NCBI GenBank assembly: GCA_963676345.2
Contig: CAXXTS010000002.1
Span: 558,001-622,000 of the forward strand
Reading direction: 5' to 3'
Source: G963665925 sp963676345
GTDB lineage: Bacteria; Bacillota; Clostridia; Peptostreptococcales; Acidaminobacteraceae
DNA: 64,000 bases
Shown: piece by piece, positions 27,371 through 36,796 of the stretch
How the letters are laid out: each line of letters starts with the position of its first letter
How positions within the stretch are numbered: the first letter of the stretch is position 1
Notes under the pieces: model-generated
Told to the model about the DNA's origin: nothing
Seen by the model: the letters and a program-made list of their open reading frames with translations, nothing else
Database searches by the model: none
Made by a program: the position numbers and the translations under genes

Positions 27371-28726
27371 TTAAACGAGTCCAAACATGGCTAGAACGAT
27401 TGCTACGAGTGTCGCTAGCAGTGGAATTACCATTGTACACACTGCAATATCAGGATATGAACGCTTGTGATCAAGACCTGTAACTGCAAGAAGTGTAATA
27501 ACAGCACCACAGTGTGGGAATGTATCCAGTCCACCTGCAGCCATAATCATAATTCTATGTACTACGCCTGGGTTAATGCCATTGGCTGTAGCAATTTGAA
27601 GGAAGTCTGATCCCAGTGCTTCCAGAGCCATTGCTGTACCACCTGAAGATGATCCTACGATACCGGCCAGTGCAGTTGTCGAAATAGCGATAGACAGCAG
27701 TGGTGGTCCAGGAATATTAACGATTGCAGCCTTGATAACACCAAATACACTCAGTGATTTGATAACGCCACCGTAACCTACTTCCGATGCCGTATTGAAG
27801 ATTGGAAGCAGAGAACCTACCGCACCGTCAAATACATCTTTGTTTGGTGTTGCAAGATAGTTCTTGAATAGGAAGAGTGACAGAATAATCGCAGCTGAAA
27901 GTGCAATAACAACACTCCAGATACCATTAACGCCGCCAAATGCTTCATACTTAGCGATTACTGAAGGATTCTTGAAATACATGTTTGTCAAAATAAAGTT
28001 GATTACAAATACAAGTGCTACTGGTGTAATCGCCATGCCGAACGAAGGAATATCACCTTCTAAGTTTAGGTTTTCATTTGGATGATCACCATATCCCATG
28101 CCTGTTGCCTTCATTTTATTTGCACGGTAGTTCAACCATGTAATTGAACCAAGATACATTACAAGCGCACCAGCAATACCTAGAATTGGCGCTGCGTAGA
28201 TATCTGTATTGAAATAAGGAATTGGCATTGTGTTGATGTACTGTGGTGTACCTGGGATTGCAGTCATTGCAAATGTAAAGGCACCCGCAGCAATTGCAGC
28301 TGGTAGAAGACGCTTAGGAATATCGCCTTCTCTAAAGAGCATTGCACCAATTGGGTAAACTGCAAATACAACTACGAATAGTGATACGCCACCATATACA
28401 AGCAGGCCTGTTGCAGTGATAACAGCCGCAATTGCACGCTTTTTACCCGCCTTATCAGCGATAAAATGTGCAATAGATCGCGCTGCACCTGATGTACCCA
28501 TGAGCTTACCAAATATTGCACCTGCAAGGAAAACAGGAAAATACTTTTGTAAATAACTTGCTGCTGCTGGCATGAAGAAACCTGTCCATGCGCTTAGTGC
28601 CGGAATTTCACCTGTTAGAAGTGCTGCCAGCATTGCCAGTAGCGGAGCCAGTACAAGTACTGTAATCCCTCTGTATGCTAGGAACATCAGTAGAACAAGC
28701 GACAATATTACCGCAAATACGTCCAT
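27371..28726 (-). CDS. GntP-family carboxylate permease
   Basis: The 451 aa protein has about 12 predicted membrane helices and belongs to the gluconate/hydroxybutyrate permease (GntP) family, with AIPGTPQYINTMPIPYF, GSSSGGTAMALEAL and the C-terminal GGLDTFPHCGAVITLL. Close relatives import D-3-hydroxybutyrate or gluconate by H+ symport. AGGGGGA precedes the ATG. It is second in a unit headed by a membrane protein gene and a sigma-54 promoter like those of the acyl-CoA genes upstream, which argues for a short-chain hydroxy acid as substrate. Confidence 0.85.
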   Translation of the reverse strand: MDVFAVILSLVLLMFLAYRGITVLVLAPLLAMLAALLTGEIPALSAWTGFFMPAAASYLQKYFPVFLAGAIFGKLMGTSGAARSIAHFIADKAGKKRAIAAVITATGLLVYGGVSLFVVVFAVYPIGAMLFREGDIPKRLLPAAIAAGAFTFAMTAIPGTPQYINTMPIPYFNTDIYAAPILGIAGALVMYLGSITWLNYRANKMKATGMGYGDHPNENLNLEGDIPSFGMAITPVALVFVINFILTNMYFKNPSVIAKYEAFGGVNGIWSVVIALSAAIILSLFLFKNYLATPNKDVFDGAVGSLLPIFNTASEVGYGGVIKSLSVFGVIKAAIVNIPGPPLLSIAISTTALAGIVGSSSGGTAMALEALGSDFLQIATANGINPGVVHRIMIMAAGGLDTFPHCGAVITLLAVTGLDHKRSYPDIAVCTMVIPLLATLVAIVLAMFGLV

Positions 28727-28775
28727 ATTATATCCCCCTTGATATAAAATTCATTATTATTAAAACGATTATTGC

Positions 28776-29231
28776 TTAAAACAGTCCCATAATAAGTCCT
28801 GTAATGCTGATAATGCCTATGAGACTAAAAAATACATTCATAAATACCGATTTTTTTTCTACAATTGCTTGATTTCTTGCACTAACACAATGGGAATACT
28901 CAGGTCTACTGAACACAGTATACCCTCTAAAAGCGAGCCATACATTATAAACACCCGCTGGAATCAACAAGAGTGTCATGGCAAGCGAGGTTGTAATTGT
29001 TCCCGCAGCGATTCCAACAGCGATGACCATATAGTTTAGAAGAACCCCAGCTTCTATTTCCGGCTTTCGGTAATCAAAGGAAAACAGATCGGTTAAAATC
29101 AAATTTGCCACGAAATAGGCGGCATAAAGCCATCCAATATTTTCGTTATAAGTGTAGATCAGCTGTCCTGCAATCACTGAGCCCGTTAGCCAATAAAGTC
29201 CTTTCATTACTGAAGGATGCCTTAAAGTCAC
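28776..29231 (-). CDS. hypothetical membrane protein cotranscribed with gntP
   Basis: The 151 aa protein has about four membrane helices and no recognised domain. It starts with GTG at 29231, preceded by GGAGGAATGAATT. It is 49 bp upstream of gntP in the same direction. A site of the local ACATGTCT motif lies 40 bp before its start, and a candidate sigma-54 promoter about 250 bp upstream. It may be an accessory subunit for the permease; that is inference. Confidence 0.65.
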   Translation of the reverse strand: MTLRHPSVMKGLYWLTGSVIAGQLIYTYNENIGWLYAAYFVANLILTDLFSFDYRKPEIEAGVLLNYMVIAVGIAAGTITTSLAMTLLLIPAGVYNVWLAFRGYTVFSRPEYSHCVSARNQAIVEKKSVFMNVFFSLIGIISITGLIMGLF

Positions 29232-29272
29232 AATTCATTCCTCCTCATTCGTTAATTCTGTAAAGTTTGTAG

Positions 29273-29297
29273 ACATGTCTATAGTTTGTACACTTTT
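29273..29297. promoter_or_regulatory. copy D of the ACATGTCT-N7 activator-site motif
   Basis: TAGACATGTCTA (29270-29281) is a perfect palindrome; seven bases later comes GTACACTTTT. It matches the ACATGTCT-N7-nnACAcTTT pattern shared by five sites in this cluster. It lies 40 bp before the membrane-protein start, downstream of the predicted promoter. Confidence 0.5.
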
Positions 29298-29479
29298 ACT
29301 TTCCCTCTATATACTCACGCCTATTCTGCAATGGCCAGTCACAGTGCGCGTTAGAGACAATATGCATCAAGAATCGTGCATAACGTTTTCCTGACACTTA
29401 TAAATATTGCAATAGTCATGCCAACTTTCTATGAGAACCTTACGAGTAATACCAACACTTAAGGCTATCTTACGTTGAA

Positions 29480-29495
29480 TGCAAGCTTTTTTCCA
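29480..29495 (-). promoter_or_regulatory. candidate sigma-54 promoter for gntP unit
   Basis: TGGAAAAAAGCTTGCA on the minus strand has GG and GC at the exact -24/-12 spacing and TTGCA at -12, but the -24 box deviates (TGGAAA for TGGCAC). An activator-site copy lies about 72 bp upstream. Confidence 0.5.
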
Positions 29496-29566
29496 GTGCC
29501 AACATTTTGTACAAGAAGCTGAAACCTTGTGGTATCAGTGTTTTACAGAATGTTCCTCGAAAGTTG

Positions 29567-29589
29567 ACATGTCTATTTATTTTACATCT
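29567..29589. promoter_or_regulatory. copy E of the ACATGTCT-N7 activator-site motif
   Basis: ACATGTCT, seven bases, then TTACATCT; the second half-site is the weakest of the set. It lies directly after the etfA stop and about 72 bp upstream of the candidate gntP-unit promoter. Confidence 0.45.
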
Positions 29590-29590
29590 A

Positions 29591-30592
29591 CTATTCTTTT
29601 TCAGGTAGAATTTTCATCAGTTCTGGAATAACTTTATGCACATCACCAACGATACCAAGATCAGCAGAATCGAAGATCGGTGCTGTATCATCCTTGTTGA
29701 TGGCTACGATAAACTCAGATTCTTCCATACCAGCAAGATGCTGAATAGCGCCTGAGATGCCGCATGCAAAGTATAGGTCTGGACGTACGGTTTTACCAGT
29801 CTGTCCAACTTGATTATTTCTATCAATCCAGCCAGCATCAACAACAGCACGAGAAGCAGATACAGTACCGCCGAGCTTGTCAGCCAAGGATTCCAGTGTG
29901 GACATATTCTCAGGCTTGCCAACACCACGGCCGCCTGATACAAGAATGTTTGCGTCTTCAATGTTGACTTTGTGCTTTGTCTCCTTAACGACTTCAAGAA
30001 TTTTTACGTTCTGATCAGCCGCTTCAAATGCAATCTTGAAAGGTGTAATCGCACCTGTTCTTGCTGTGTCAGCATCTGCCATTGTCATAACGCCCGGGCG
30101 TACTGTAGACATTTGTGGTCTGTGCTCTGGACAGATGATTGTCGCCATGATGTTGCCACCAAAAGCAGGGCGTGTCATCAGTAGATTCTGTGTTTCTGCG
30201 TCCACTTCAAGCTTTGTACAGTCTGCTGTCAGACCTGTATTGATACGTGCCGATACACGAGGTGCAAGGTCACGTCCGATTGTTGAAGCCCCTACGAGAA
30301 TCACATCTGGTTTTCTGTCTTCAACAACGCTTACCATTGCCTTTGCGTAGGGCTCTGTCATATAGATTTCAAGCTCTTTTTCATCTAAAAGGATGACCTC
30401 GTCTGCGCCAAGGTGGATCAAGGCGTTTAAATCATCCTTCATATTATAGCCAAGAACCAGTGCGCGTACTGAACAGCCAAGTTCGTCTGCAAGTTCGCGG
30501 CCTTTGGAAACCAGTTCCTTTGACACCTTTTCTATGTGGCCTTCACGTTGTTCGCAAAAGACCATAACGTCTTTGTAGTCTGTACGGTTCAT
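29591..30592 (-). CDS. etfA: electron transfer flavoprotein alpha subunit
   Basis: The 333 aa protein carries the C-terminal FAD-binding domain with SGGRGVGKPENM and GQTGKTVRPDLYFACGISGAIQH. With EtfB it passes electrons between acyl-CoA dehydrogenase and other carriers, in some anaerobes by flavin-based electron bifurcation. TAGGAGGAC precedes the ATG. It starts 12 bp after etfB and is the last gene of the CoA-transferase-maoC-acd-etfBA unit. Confidence 0.95.
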   Translation of the reverse strand: MNRTDYKDVMVFCEQREGHIEKVSKELVSKGRELADELGCSVRALVLGYNMKDDLNALIHLGADEVILLDEKELEIYMTEPYAKAMVSVVEDRKPDVILVGASTIGRDLAPRVSARINTGLTADCTKLEVDAETQNLLMTRPAFGGNIMATIICPEHRPQMSTVRPGVMTMADADTARTGAITPFKIAFEAADQNVKILEVVKETKHKVNIEDANILVSGGRGVGKPENMSTLESLADKLGGTVSASRAVVDAGWIDRNNQVGQTGKTVRPDLYFACGISGAIQHLAGMEESEFIVAINKDDTAPIFDSADLGIVGDVHKVIPELMKILPEKE

Positions 30593-30604
30593 GTGAAAGT
30601 CCTC

Positions 30605-31390
30605 CTAATCGATAATGTACTTTTCCTTGAGATTTTCAAGAATGATTTTCGCAGCCTGCTGTGGATCCACATCGTACTTCTTGCCCGGTGCCTTAACCGA
30701 TTTTGTAAAGGACTTCTTAACGCGCGTTGGCGAACCCTTTAGGCCAAGGTACTCTTCTTTGACTTCGATGTTGTCATATGTCCATGTTTCCACTTCTTTT
30801 TCACGGTAAGCATCAAAGATACCTTGTACAGACATGTAACGTGCTGTGTTCATTTCACTCAGTGTCGTAATCAGACATGGCATTTGTACTTCAATCATGT
30901 GGTAGCCGTCTTCAAAGACACGCTTAAGCACCAGCTTGTCGCCGTCTTTTTTCATGTCGTCCACATAGCTTACCTGTGGCAGGGAAAGTTTCTCTGCGAT
31001 TTGAGGACCAACCTGTGCTGTATCGCCATCAATTGCCTGACGGCCAGCAATAATGAGATCGTACTCCAGGTTTCTAATTGCTGCAGCCAGTGTCATGGAT
31101 GTCGCCCATGTATCTGCGCCTGCAAATTTTCTATCTGTCAGTAGTATCGCGCGGTCTGCACCCATTGCCAGGGTTTCTCTTAGCGCGTTGTCTGCTTGTG
31201 GGGGACCCATTGTAAGCACTGTTACATGAGCGCCGTGCTCGTCCTTCAGACGCAGTGCTGCCTCTAGGCCAGCCTTGTCATCTGGGTTGATGATGCTTGG
31301 AACGCCATCACGAATCAGCGTACCTGTTTTAGGATCCAGACGCACTTCTGTTGTATCTGGAACCTGCTTTATGCAAACGATGATATTCAT
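30605..31390 (-). CDS. etfB: electron transfer flavoprotein beta subunit
   Basis: The 261 aa protein starts MNIIVCIKQVPDTTEV and has the EtfB signature VDDMKKDGDKLVLKRVFEDG and the nucleotide region AGRQAIDGDTAQVGP. It lies 11 bp after the acyl-CoA dehydrogenase gene and 12 bp before etfA, the usual Bcd-EtfBA arrangement. GTAGGAGGT precedes the ATG. Confidence 0.95.
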   Translation of the reverse strand: MNIIVCIKQVPDTTEVRLDPKTGTLIRDGVPSIINPDDKAGLEAALRLKDEHGAHVTVLTMGPPQADNALRETLAMGADRAILLTDRKFAGADTWATSMTLAAAIRNLEYDLIIAGRQAIDGDTAQVGPQIAEKLSLPQVSYVDDMKKDGDKLVLKRVFEDGYHMIEVQMPCLITTLSEMNTARYMSVQGIFDAYREKEVETWTYDNIEVKEEYLGLKGSPTRVKKSFTKSVKAPGKKYDVDPQQAAKIILENLKEKYIID

Positions 31391-31401
31391 CTTTTTACCT
31401 C

Positions 31402-32541
31402 CTACTTAAGCAAGTTTGCTGAAACAACCATACGTTGAACTTCACTTGTACCTTCATAGATCTCAGTGATCTTGGCATCACGCATCATGCGCTCTACTGG
31501 GTACTCTCTTGTGTAGCCGTAACCGCCGTGAAGCTGTACAGCTTTTGTAGTGACGTCCATAGCTGCTTCTGCTGCAAACAGTTTCGCCATTGCCGCTTCG
31601 TTTGAGTAAGGACGCTTTGAGTCCTTTGCGCGTGCTGCCTTGTAAACAAGCAGACGGGCTGCTTCTGTACGCGTATCCATATCTGCAAGCTGGAACTGCG
31701 TGTTTTGGAACTTGGCAATTGGACGACCGAACTGTTTTCTTTCTTTAACATAAGCTACGGTTTCATCTAGGGCGCCCTGAGCAAGACCCAGTGCCTGAGA
31801 TGCGATACCGATACGACCGCCATCCAGTGTTTTCATAGCGATTTTAAAGCCCATGCCTTCTTTGCCCAGCAGGTTCTCTTTTGGTATTTTACAGCCTTCA
31901 AAGATCAGCTCGCACGTTGCTGATCCGCGAATGCCCATTTTCTTTTCTTTCTTGCCGATTGTAAATCCTGGTGTGTCCGCATCAACGATAAATGCAGAAA
32001 TACCGCGTGTGCCTTTTGATTTGTCTGTCATTGCCATGATGATGTAAACATCTGCATAGCCTGCATTTGTGATAAAGATTTTTGATCCGTCAAGCAGGTA
32101 ATGATCGCCATCAAGGACAGCTCTTGTTTGCTGACCCGCAGCATCTGTACCAGCACCTGGTTCAGTCAGGCCGAATGCGCCCAGCTTTTCACCCTTTGCA
32201 AGGGGTACCAAGTACTTTTGCTTTTGTTCTTCTGTACCGAATTCATAAATCGGTGCAGCACAGAGGGAAGTATGGGCTGAAACGATAACGCCAGTTGTAC
32301 CACAAGCTTTTGATAGCTCTTCAACGGCCATAGCATAAGCGAGGTTATCAGCACCTGCGCCGCCATACTCTTTAGGGAAAGGAATCCCGAAGAAACCAAA
32401 TTGCTTCATTTTTTCCACAGTTTCCACTGGGAAACGCTCTTCTTCATCGACTTCTTCTGCTAGAGGTTTTACCTCGTTTTCTGCAAAAGAACGATACATC
32501 TGACGAAGAAGGACATACTCTTTACTGAGTTCAAAATTCAT
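31402..32541 (-). CDS. short-chain acyl-CoA dehydrogenase
   Basis: The 379 aa protein is a full-length FAD-dependent acyl-CoA dehydrogenase with FGLTEPGAGTDAAG, QLHGGYGYTREYPVERMMRDAKI and the catalytic Glu in ITEIYEGTSEVQR near residue 365. Its length and its Etf partners fit butyryl-CoA dehydrogenase, which interconverts butyryl-CoA and crotonyl-CoA. The start at 32541 has GGAGG 6 nt upstream; an in-frame ATG at 32583 lies beyond it. The 185 bp gap to maoC holds no clear promoter, so one operon is likely. Confidence 0.93.
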   Translation of the reverse strand: MNFELSKEYVLLRQMYRSFAENEVKPLAEEVDEEERFPVETVEKMKQFGFFGIPFPKEYGGAGADNLAYAMAVEELSKACGTTGVIVSAHTSLCAAPIYEFGTEEQKQKYLVPLAKGEKLGAFGLTEPGAGTDAAGQQTRAVLDGDHYLLDGSKIFITNAGYADVYIIMAMTDKSKGTRGISAFIVDADTPGFTIGKKEKKMGIRGSATCELIFEGCKIPKENLLGKEGMGFKIAMKTLDGGRIGIASQALGLAQGALDETVAYVKERKQFGRPIAKFQNTQFQLADMDTRTEAARLLVYKAARAKDSKRPYSNEAAMAKLFAAEAAMDVTTKAVQLHGGYGYTREYPVERMMRDAKITEIYEGTSEVQRMVVSANLLK

Positions 32542-32725
32542 GTTGAACCTCCTACTGTTAAGTCTCGCTCTACTTATATACACACACTATGAAGATACTG
32601 GTCATACCCCATGACTCACGTCTCCAGTTGACATTTGTTTCAATTAAGTCCTAAACACAAGGGATCGGGTCAAACTTTCATCCCAATTCCTAAACATATT
32701 AGAACCTTAAACTTAAGCCAATAGC

Positions 32726-33148
32726 CTAAGCTTTTTTGGGTGGCATTACCATGGCTTCACCGACAAGCACATCTTCACCGCGTTGATTTGTACACGTTGT
32801 CTTCAATTTAATGCGGTTTTTCTCATCTATTTTTTCAGTAACTTCTGCTTCTGCTTTAATGGTATCGCCAATGCGAACAGGTGCAGTAAACCGGATAGAC
32901 TGTGACATATAAATGGTGCCTGGCCCCGGAAGCTGTAGTCCTAGTACTGCAGAAATAAACCCTGCAGTGAGCATGCCATGTGCAATGCGTTCTTTAAAGA
33001 TGGACTGCTCAGCATGTTCGCTATTAATATGAACAGGGTTTAAATCCCCTGTAATGCCTGCGTAGAGATAAACATCTGATTCTGTAATGGTCTTTTGAAA
33101 GCTTGCCTTGTCACCAACTTGAATTTCCTGAATTGATTTACCAATCAT
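32726..33148 (-). CDS. MaoC-family (R)-enoyl-CoA hydratase
   Basis: The 140 aa protein is a single hot-dog-fold MaoC/PhaJ-type hydratase, with the active-site pattern YAGITGDLNPVHINSEHA (Asp and His) and RIAHGMLTAGFISAVLG. PhaJ-type enzymes hydrate crotonyl-CoA to (R)-3-hydroxybutyryl-CoA. This matches the (R)-specific reductase encoded upstream and replaces the usual (S)-specific crotonase. AAGGAGGT precedes the ATG; it lies 16 bp after the CoA-transferase gene. Confidence 0.88.
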   Translation of the reverse strand: MIGKSIQEIQVGDKASFQKTITESDVYLYAGITGDLNPVHINSEHAEQSIFKERIAHGMLTAGFISAVLGLQLPGPGTIYMSQSIRFTAPVRIGDTIKAEAEVTEKIDEKNRIKLKTTCTNQRGEDVLVGEAMVMPPKKA

Positions 33149-33164
33149 TGTGAAACCTCCTTAT

Positions 33165-34721
33165 CTAGTCGATTGTGAGTCCCATTGGTACGTCTTTAAA
33201 AATTCGTTCATCCATTAATGGCAGGTTTTCTGGAACGATTGGCTCAAAGTCCATATGTGCCAGAACATCTTCTTCAAGACGTACTCCAGGTGCGATTTCT
33301 TTAAGAACCATGCCTTCTTTAGTGAGTTCAAATACGGCACGTTCTGTAATATATAGAACCGGTTGCCCCTGTTCAACAGCATGTGCACCACTAAAAGTGA
33401 CTTGCTCAACCGTTTCAATCATTTTTTTGATTTTGCCTTCATTTAAGATGTTCAATTTGCCGTCTTCAGCCTGAACTTTCAGTCCGCCTGCTGTAAACGT
33501 GCCACAATAAATAACTTTTTTAGCGTTTTGAGTGATGTTGATGAACCCACCACAGCCAGCGACCTTTGGGCCAAACTTAGAAACATTGATGTTTCCTTCC
33601 TTATCGCACTGCGCAAGGCCTAGGAAGGCCAGATCAAGTCCACCGCCGTCATAGAAGTCAAACTGATAAGGCTGGTCGATAATGGCTTCTGGGTTTGTTG
33701 AAGCACCAAAGTTCATGCCGCTTGCCGGAATACCACCGATAGGTCCAGCTTCTACTGTAAGAACCATCTCTTCAATAACGCCTTCTTCTTTTGCTACATT
33801 TGCTACGGCTTCCGGTACACCAATGCCCAGATTAACAATTGAGTTTGGCTCGAGTTCCATTGCAGCTCGACGACCAATAATTTTTCTTTCATTAAGCCCC
33901 AGTGCTTTAAATGAATTGTCTGGTGCAGTTAAATTCCCTGCAAACGAAGCATTGTACTGCTCAAGATATGTTTGCATGTGATTTTCTTTTGACTTTGCAA
34001 CAACAATTGTGTCAACATAGATGCCTGGAATTTTAACGAGCTTTGGATCAAGCGATCCGCTCTTAACCACCTCTTTAACCTGAACAATCACTTTACCACC
34101 ACTGTTTTTGCACGCAGCAGCAATGGCTGTTGATTCTAGCGGTACTGCCTCTTCGCTGAGGACAATGTTGCCGTTTTCATCTGCATAACTGCCGCGCAGA
34201 AATGCAAAATCTATATCGAAATGCTTATAACGCAGGTACTCTTTTTCATCGAGTTCAATCACTTCTACAATGTCTTTTTTTGTACTTGGATTGATACGGC
34301 CGCCTTCAAGACGTGGGTCGACAAAAGTTTTAAGTCCAACATGTGTTATTGTGCCAGGCTTTCCAGCAGCAATATCTCTAAACATGTGGGAAATAACACC
34401 TTGCGGCAAATTATAAGCCTCAATTTTATCTTCCATAGCTAGACGGCCCAGCTTTGGTGCGAGTCCCCAATGACCACCGATAACTTTCTTCACAAGTCCT
34501 TCGTGACCAAGATGGTTGAGGCCTCGCTCACCACCATCGCCTTGACCTGCAGCATAAATGAGTGTTAAATCCTTAGGGCATCCCGTTTGAAGAAACTTCT
34601 CTTTTAAAGCAATTTCAACTTCTTCTGGTACACCGAGGCCCACAAATCCACCCGTCACGACATTTGCACCGTCATGAATCTGCTCAATTGCCTCTTCAGC
34701 AGTTAGAAACTTTACTCTCAT
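33165..34721 (-). CDS. family I CoA-transferase (fused alpha/beta)
   Basis: The 518 aa protein fuses both halves of a family I CoA-transferase. The first half has NVVTGGFVGLGVPEEVE; the second has NLGIGVPEAVANVA and the catalytic Glu in LTVEAGPIGGIPASG. It would activate short-chain acids such as acetate, propionate, butyrate or 3-hydroxybutyrate using another acyl-CoA. The start at 34721 follows GGGAGGGAAAG; an in-frame ATG at 34748 lies beyond this site. It is the first gene of the unit driven by an excellent sigma-54 promoter 65-80 bp upstream. Confidence 0.9.
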   Translation of the reverse strand: MRVKFLTAEEAIEQIHDGANVVTGGFVGLGVPEEVEIALKEKFLQTGCPKDLTLIYAAGQGDGGERGLNHLGHEGLVKKVIGGHWGLAPKLGRLAMEDKIEAYNLPQGVISHMFRDIAAGKPGTITHVGLKTFVDPRLEGGRINPSTKKDIVEVIELDEKEYLRYKHFDIDFAFLRGSYADENGNIVLSEEAVPLESTAIAAACKNSGGKVIVQVKEVVKSGSLDPKLVKIPGIYVDTIVVAKSKENHMQTYLEQYNASFAGNLTAPDNSFKALGLNERKIIGRRAAMELEPNSIVNLGIGVPEAVANVAKEEGVIEEMVLTVEAGPIGGIPASGMNFGASTNPEAIIDQPYQFDFYDGGGLDLAFLGLAQCDKEGNINVSKFGPKVAGCGGFINITQNAKKVIYCGTFTAGGLKVQAEDGKLNILNEGKIKKMIETVEQVTFSGAHAVEQGQPVLYITERAVFELTKEGMVLKEIAPGVRLEEDVLAHMDFEPIVPENLPLMDERIFKDVPMGLTID

Positions 34722-34785
34722 CTTTCCCTCCCGATTATAAATACACATTTTCGTGAATACGTTTTTTTAACTCACCTATGTATAT

Positions 34786-34802
34786 TGCAAACAGCGTGCC
34801 AA
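34786..34802 (-). promoter_or_regulatory. sigma-54 promoter of CoA-transferase operon
   Basis: TTGGCACGCTGTTTGCA on the minus strand is a full match to the sigma-54 consensus (TGGCACG-N4-TTGCA). The -12 box is about 65 bp from the start codon. An activator-site copy is about 145 bp upstream. Confidence 0.9.
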
Positions 34803-34862
34803 TTTTTTCACAAAATTGATCAAGCATTTCCAACGCTTTCAGGAGGTGGCTACTGTACACAT

Positions 34863-34896
34863 AAAAAAAGACCTGTCCACTAAATGGACAGGTCTT
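34863..34896 (-). terminator. terminator after sigma-54 activator gene
   Basis: AAGACCTGTCCA pairs perfectly with TGGACAGGTCTT around a 5-nt loop; on the minus strand it is followed by a run of seven T. It separates the regulator from the CoA-transferase operon. Confidence 0.9.
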
Positions 34897-34945
34897 CTAG
34901 AAGCATTGCTACTACCAATAGAGCATGGTATTGATTTCTTTGTGT

Positions 34946-34969
34946 TCATGTCTAAACTTTCGACACTTT
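34946..34969. promoter_or_regulatory. copy C of the ACATGTCT-N7 activator-site motif
   Basis: TCATGTCT, seven bases, then CGACACTTT. It overlaps the 3' end of the activator gene and lies about 145 bp upstream of the CoA-transferase sigma-54 promoter. Confidence 0.6.
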
Positions 34970-36673
34970 AATGTGGTACTGGGCTATTTTGTTGTACAAA
35001 CCCGCTCTTGAAATGCCTAAAATCTTCGCAGTTTTATTTTTATTGAAGTCATTTTCATCTAAAGTCTGCTGTATAATCTCTTTTTCTACTTCTTCAATGA
35101 TGTTTTGGAGTAACTTACCTTTATGGGCTCTAACTTTATACTTGTTCTTAATGAGCTTGTCTGGCAGATGAACCGCCTTGATCATGAGGTCATCATCCAG
35201 CAGGTTAATGGCCCGCTCAAGCACGTTTTCAAGTTCACGAATGTTTCCAGGCCATTCATAGCGCATCATGATATTCATCGCCTCTGGTGTAATGCCCGAA
35301 ACATAGAGTCCCAGACGCTCGGTAAGCTTTGATATAAGCGCTTCTGTAATGGATGGGATTTCTTCAATACGTTCTCGAATCGGTGTCAAGTTAATGCGCA
35401 TCACATTCAAACGATAGAATAAATCTTCCCTGAAAAGCCCCTCTTCAACAAGGTCTTCAAGCACTTTATTGGTTGATGCAATAATTCTTACATCAACTTT
35501 AATGGGCTCTTGTCCCCCAACTCGGTCAATTTCCCGTTCTTGAAGGGCTCTCAGAAGCTTAACCTGCATTTCGACTGGCATTTCGCCAATCTCATCAAGG
35601 AGTATTGTCCCCTTATTAGCCAGCTCAAACTTACCTTTCTTTCCATCTTTACGCGCGCCTGTGAACGCCCCGCTTTCATAACCAAAGAGCTCTGACTCCA
35701 GGAGTTCAGCTGGTATAGCTGCACAGTTGACTTTAACAAAAGGACCGAATCGTCTTGAACTTTCATTGTGTATTGCATGGGCAAAAAGTTCTTTCCCCGT
35801 ACCACTCTCTCCAATAATCAGGACGTTGGAATCCGTCTTTGCAGCACGCCTTGCCATGGACTTGGTTTTCTCCGTCGCTTCCGAACCGCCAATAATCATA
35901 TCAAAAGAGTATTTAGCAGCACGTGCTCTGCCGAGTTCTTCTTTGTAATAGGCCACTTCACTTTGAAGTGTAGAAATTTTATTGCTTAATGTATAAAAGT
36001 CTTTAAGGTCTTTAAAGATTACCTTACCAACCGCCCCGATGACTCGACCGTTTCGCGTAATCGGCACCCTGTTGGCAACCATTTTATTGCCCCTAATATA
36101 CTGAACATCATTGAGTTCAGGCAGACCCGCCTCAATAACTTTATGCATTCTTGTGTTTTCTATGACATCGGTTACGTGTTTTCCCTCTGGATTTTCATCT
36201 TGGTTAAAGTCTTTATAAGCCTTACTCATACGTGTAATAATGCCATTTTCATCAACAACAACCACCCATTCATCTAGGGTGTTCATCAGTACATCCAGTA
36301 CGTCATAGTCTCTTGAATCCTTATACACCTTTGCTTTGAGCTTTTGATGGGTTACCAGATTGTTGAATACGCAGCAAATAACGGGTTCTTTCTCAACAAG
36401 GCGCATTGGGAAGGTTGAAACGACGAATACATTGTCACCATAACGGACATGGGACTCATGTAAAAAATTATTGTTATCAATAGCCTCTGTCAACCCTAAG
36501 TATGGTGCTTTAAATTTGATGTTCACTGTGTAGAGTTCTTCTTCGGACATGTCCAGCAGTTCACACGCTCTGCTATTTGCGTGCATAATTGTGCCATTCT
36601 TGTAAACACACACAATCCCTTCTTTGACATGTTCCATAATTGCATCCAGCCCATGAATCTTCATTTTTTCCAT
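34952..36673 (-). CDS. sigma-54-dependent PAS-AAA+ activator
   Basis: The 573 aa regulator has two N-terminal PAS-like domains (about residues 10-110 and 125-235), a sigma-54-interacting AAA+ ATPase with Walker A GESGTGKELF and the sigma-54 contact loop GAFTGA, and a C-terminal Fis-type helix-turn-helix (NKTAKILGISRAGLYNKI). It most likely activates the surrounding acyl-CoA genes, each preceded by a sigma-54 promoter. The start at 36673 follows TTTGGAGGATGAC. A sigma-54 promoter and an activator site also lie upstream of its own gene, suggesting autoregulation. Confidence 0.93.
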   Translation of the reverse strand: MEKMKIHGLDAIMEHVKEGIVCVYKNGTIMHANSRACELLDMSEEELYTVNIKFKAPYLGLTEAIDNNNFLHESHVRYGDNVFVVSTFPMRLVEKEPVICCVFNNLVTHQKLKAKVYKDSRDYDVLDVLMNTLDEWVVVVDENGIITRMSKAYKDFNQDENPEGKHVTDVIENTRMHKVIEAGLPELNDVQYIRGNKMVANRVPITRNGRVIGAVGKVIFKDLKDFYTLSNKISTLQSEVAYYKEELGRARAAKYSFDMIIGGSEATEKTKSMARRAAKTDSNVLIIGESGTGKELFAHAIHNESSRRFGPFVKVNCAAIPAELLESELFGYESGAFTGARKDGKKGKFELANKGTILLDEIGEMPVEMQVKLLRALQEREIDRVGGQEPIKVDVRIIASTNKVLEDLVEEGLFREDLFYRLNVMRINLTPIRERIEEIPSITEALISKLTERLGLYVSGITPEAMNIMMRYEWPGNIRELENVLERAINLLDDDLMIKAVHLPDKLIKNKYKVRAHKGKLLQNIIEEVEKEIIQQTLDENDFNKNKTAKILGISRAGLYNKIAQYHIKVSKV

Positions 36674-36780
36674 GTCATCCTCCAAATTCAATAAAGTTTG
36701 CCCTGAGCGCTTTGTTTAAAGTTCAAATGGACGTTTTACATTATGCGAACCTCTACCACTCAGCTGTCAAATATAATGAA

Positions 36781-36796
36781 TGCAAGTTTCATACCA
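36781..36796 (-). promoter_or_regulatory. sigma-54 promoter of the activator gene
   Basis: TGGTATGAAACTTGCA on the minus strand has correct -24/-12 spacing and TTGCA; the -24 box has TGGTAT. It is about 108 bp before the activator start codon, with the strongest activator site about 207 bp upstream. Confidence 0.65.

Noticed and set aside
27174..27440. Frame starting near 27440 that overlaps both gntP and the chemoreceptor
   Set aside because: It spans the gntP terminator hairpin and has a composition of shadow frames; the GTG-started chemoreceptor uses the same ribosome binding site.
36546..36567. GGACATGTCC followed by N7 and CACAC inside the sigma-54 activator gene
   Set aside because: It lies in well-conserved coding sequence of the PAS domain and no promoter lies suitably downstream; probably chance.
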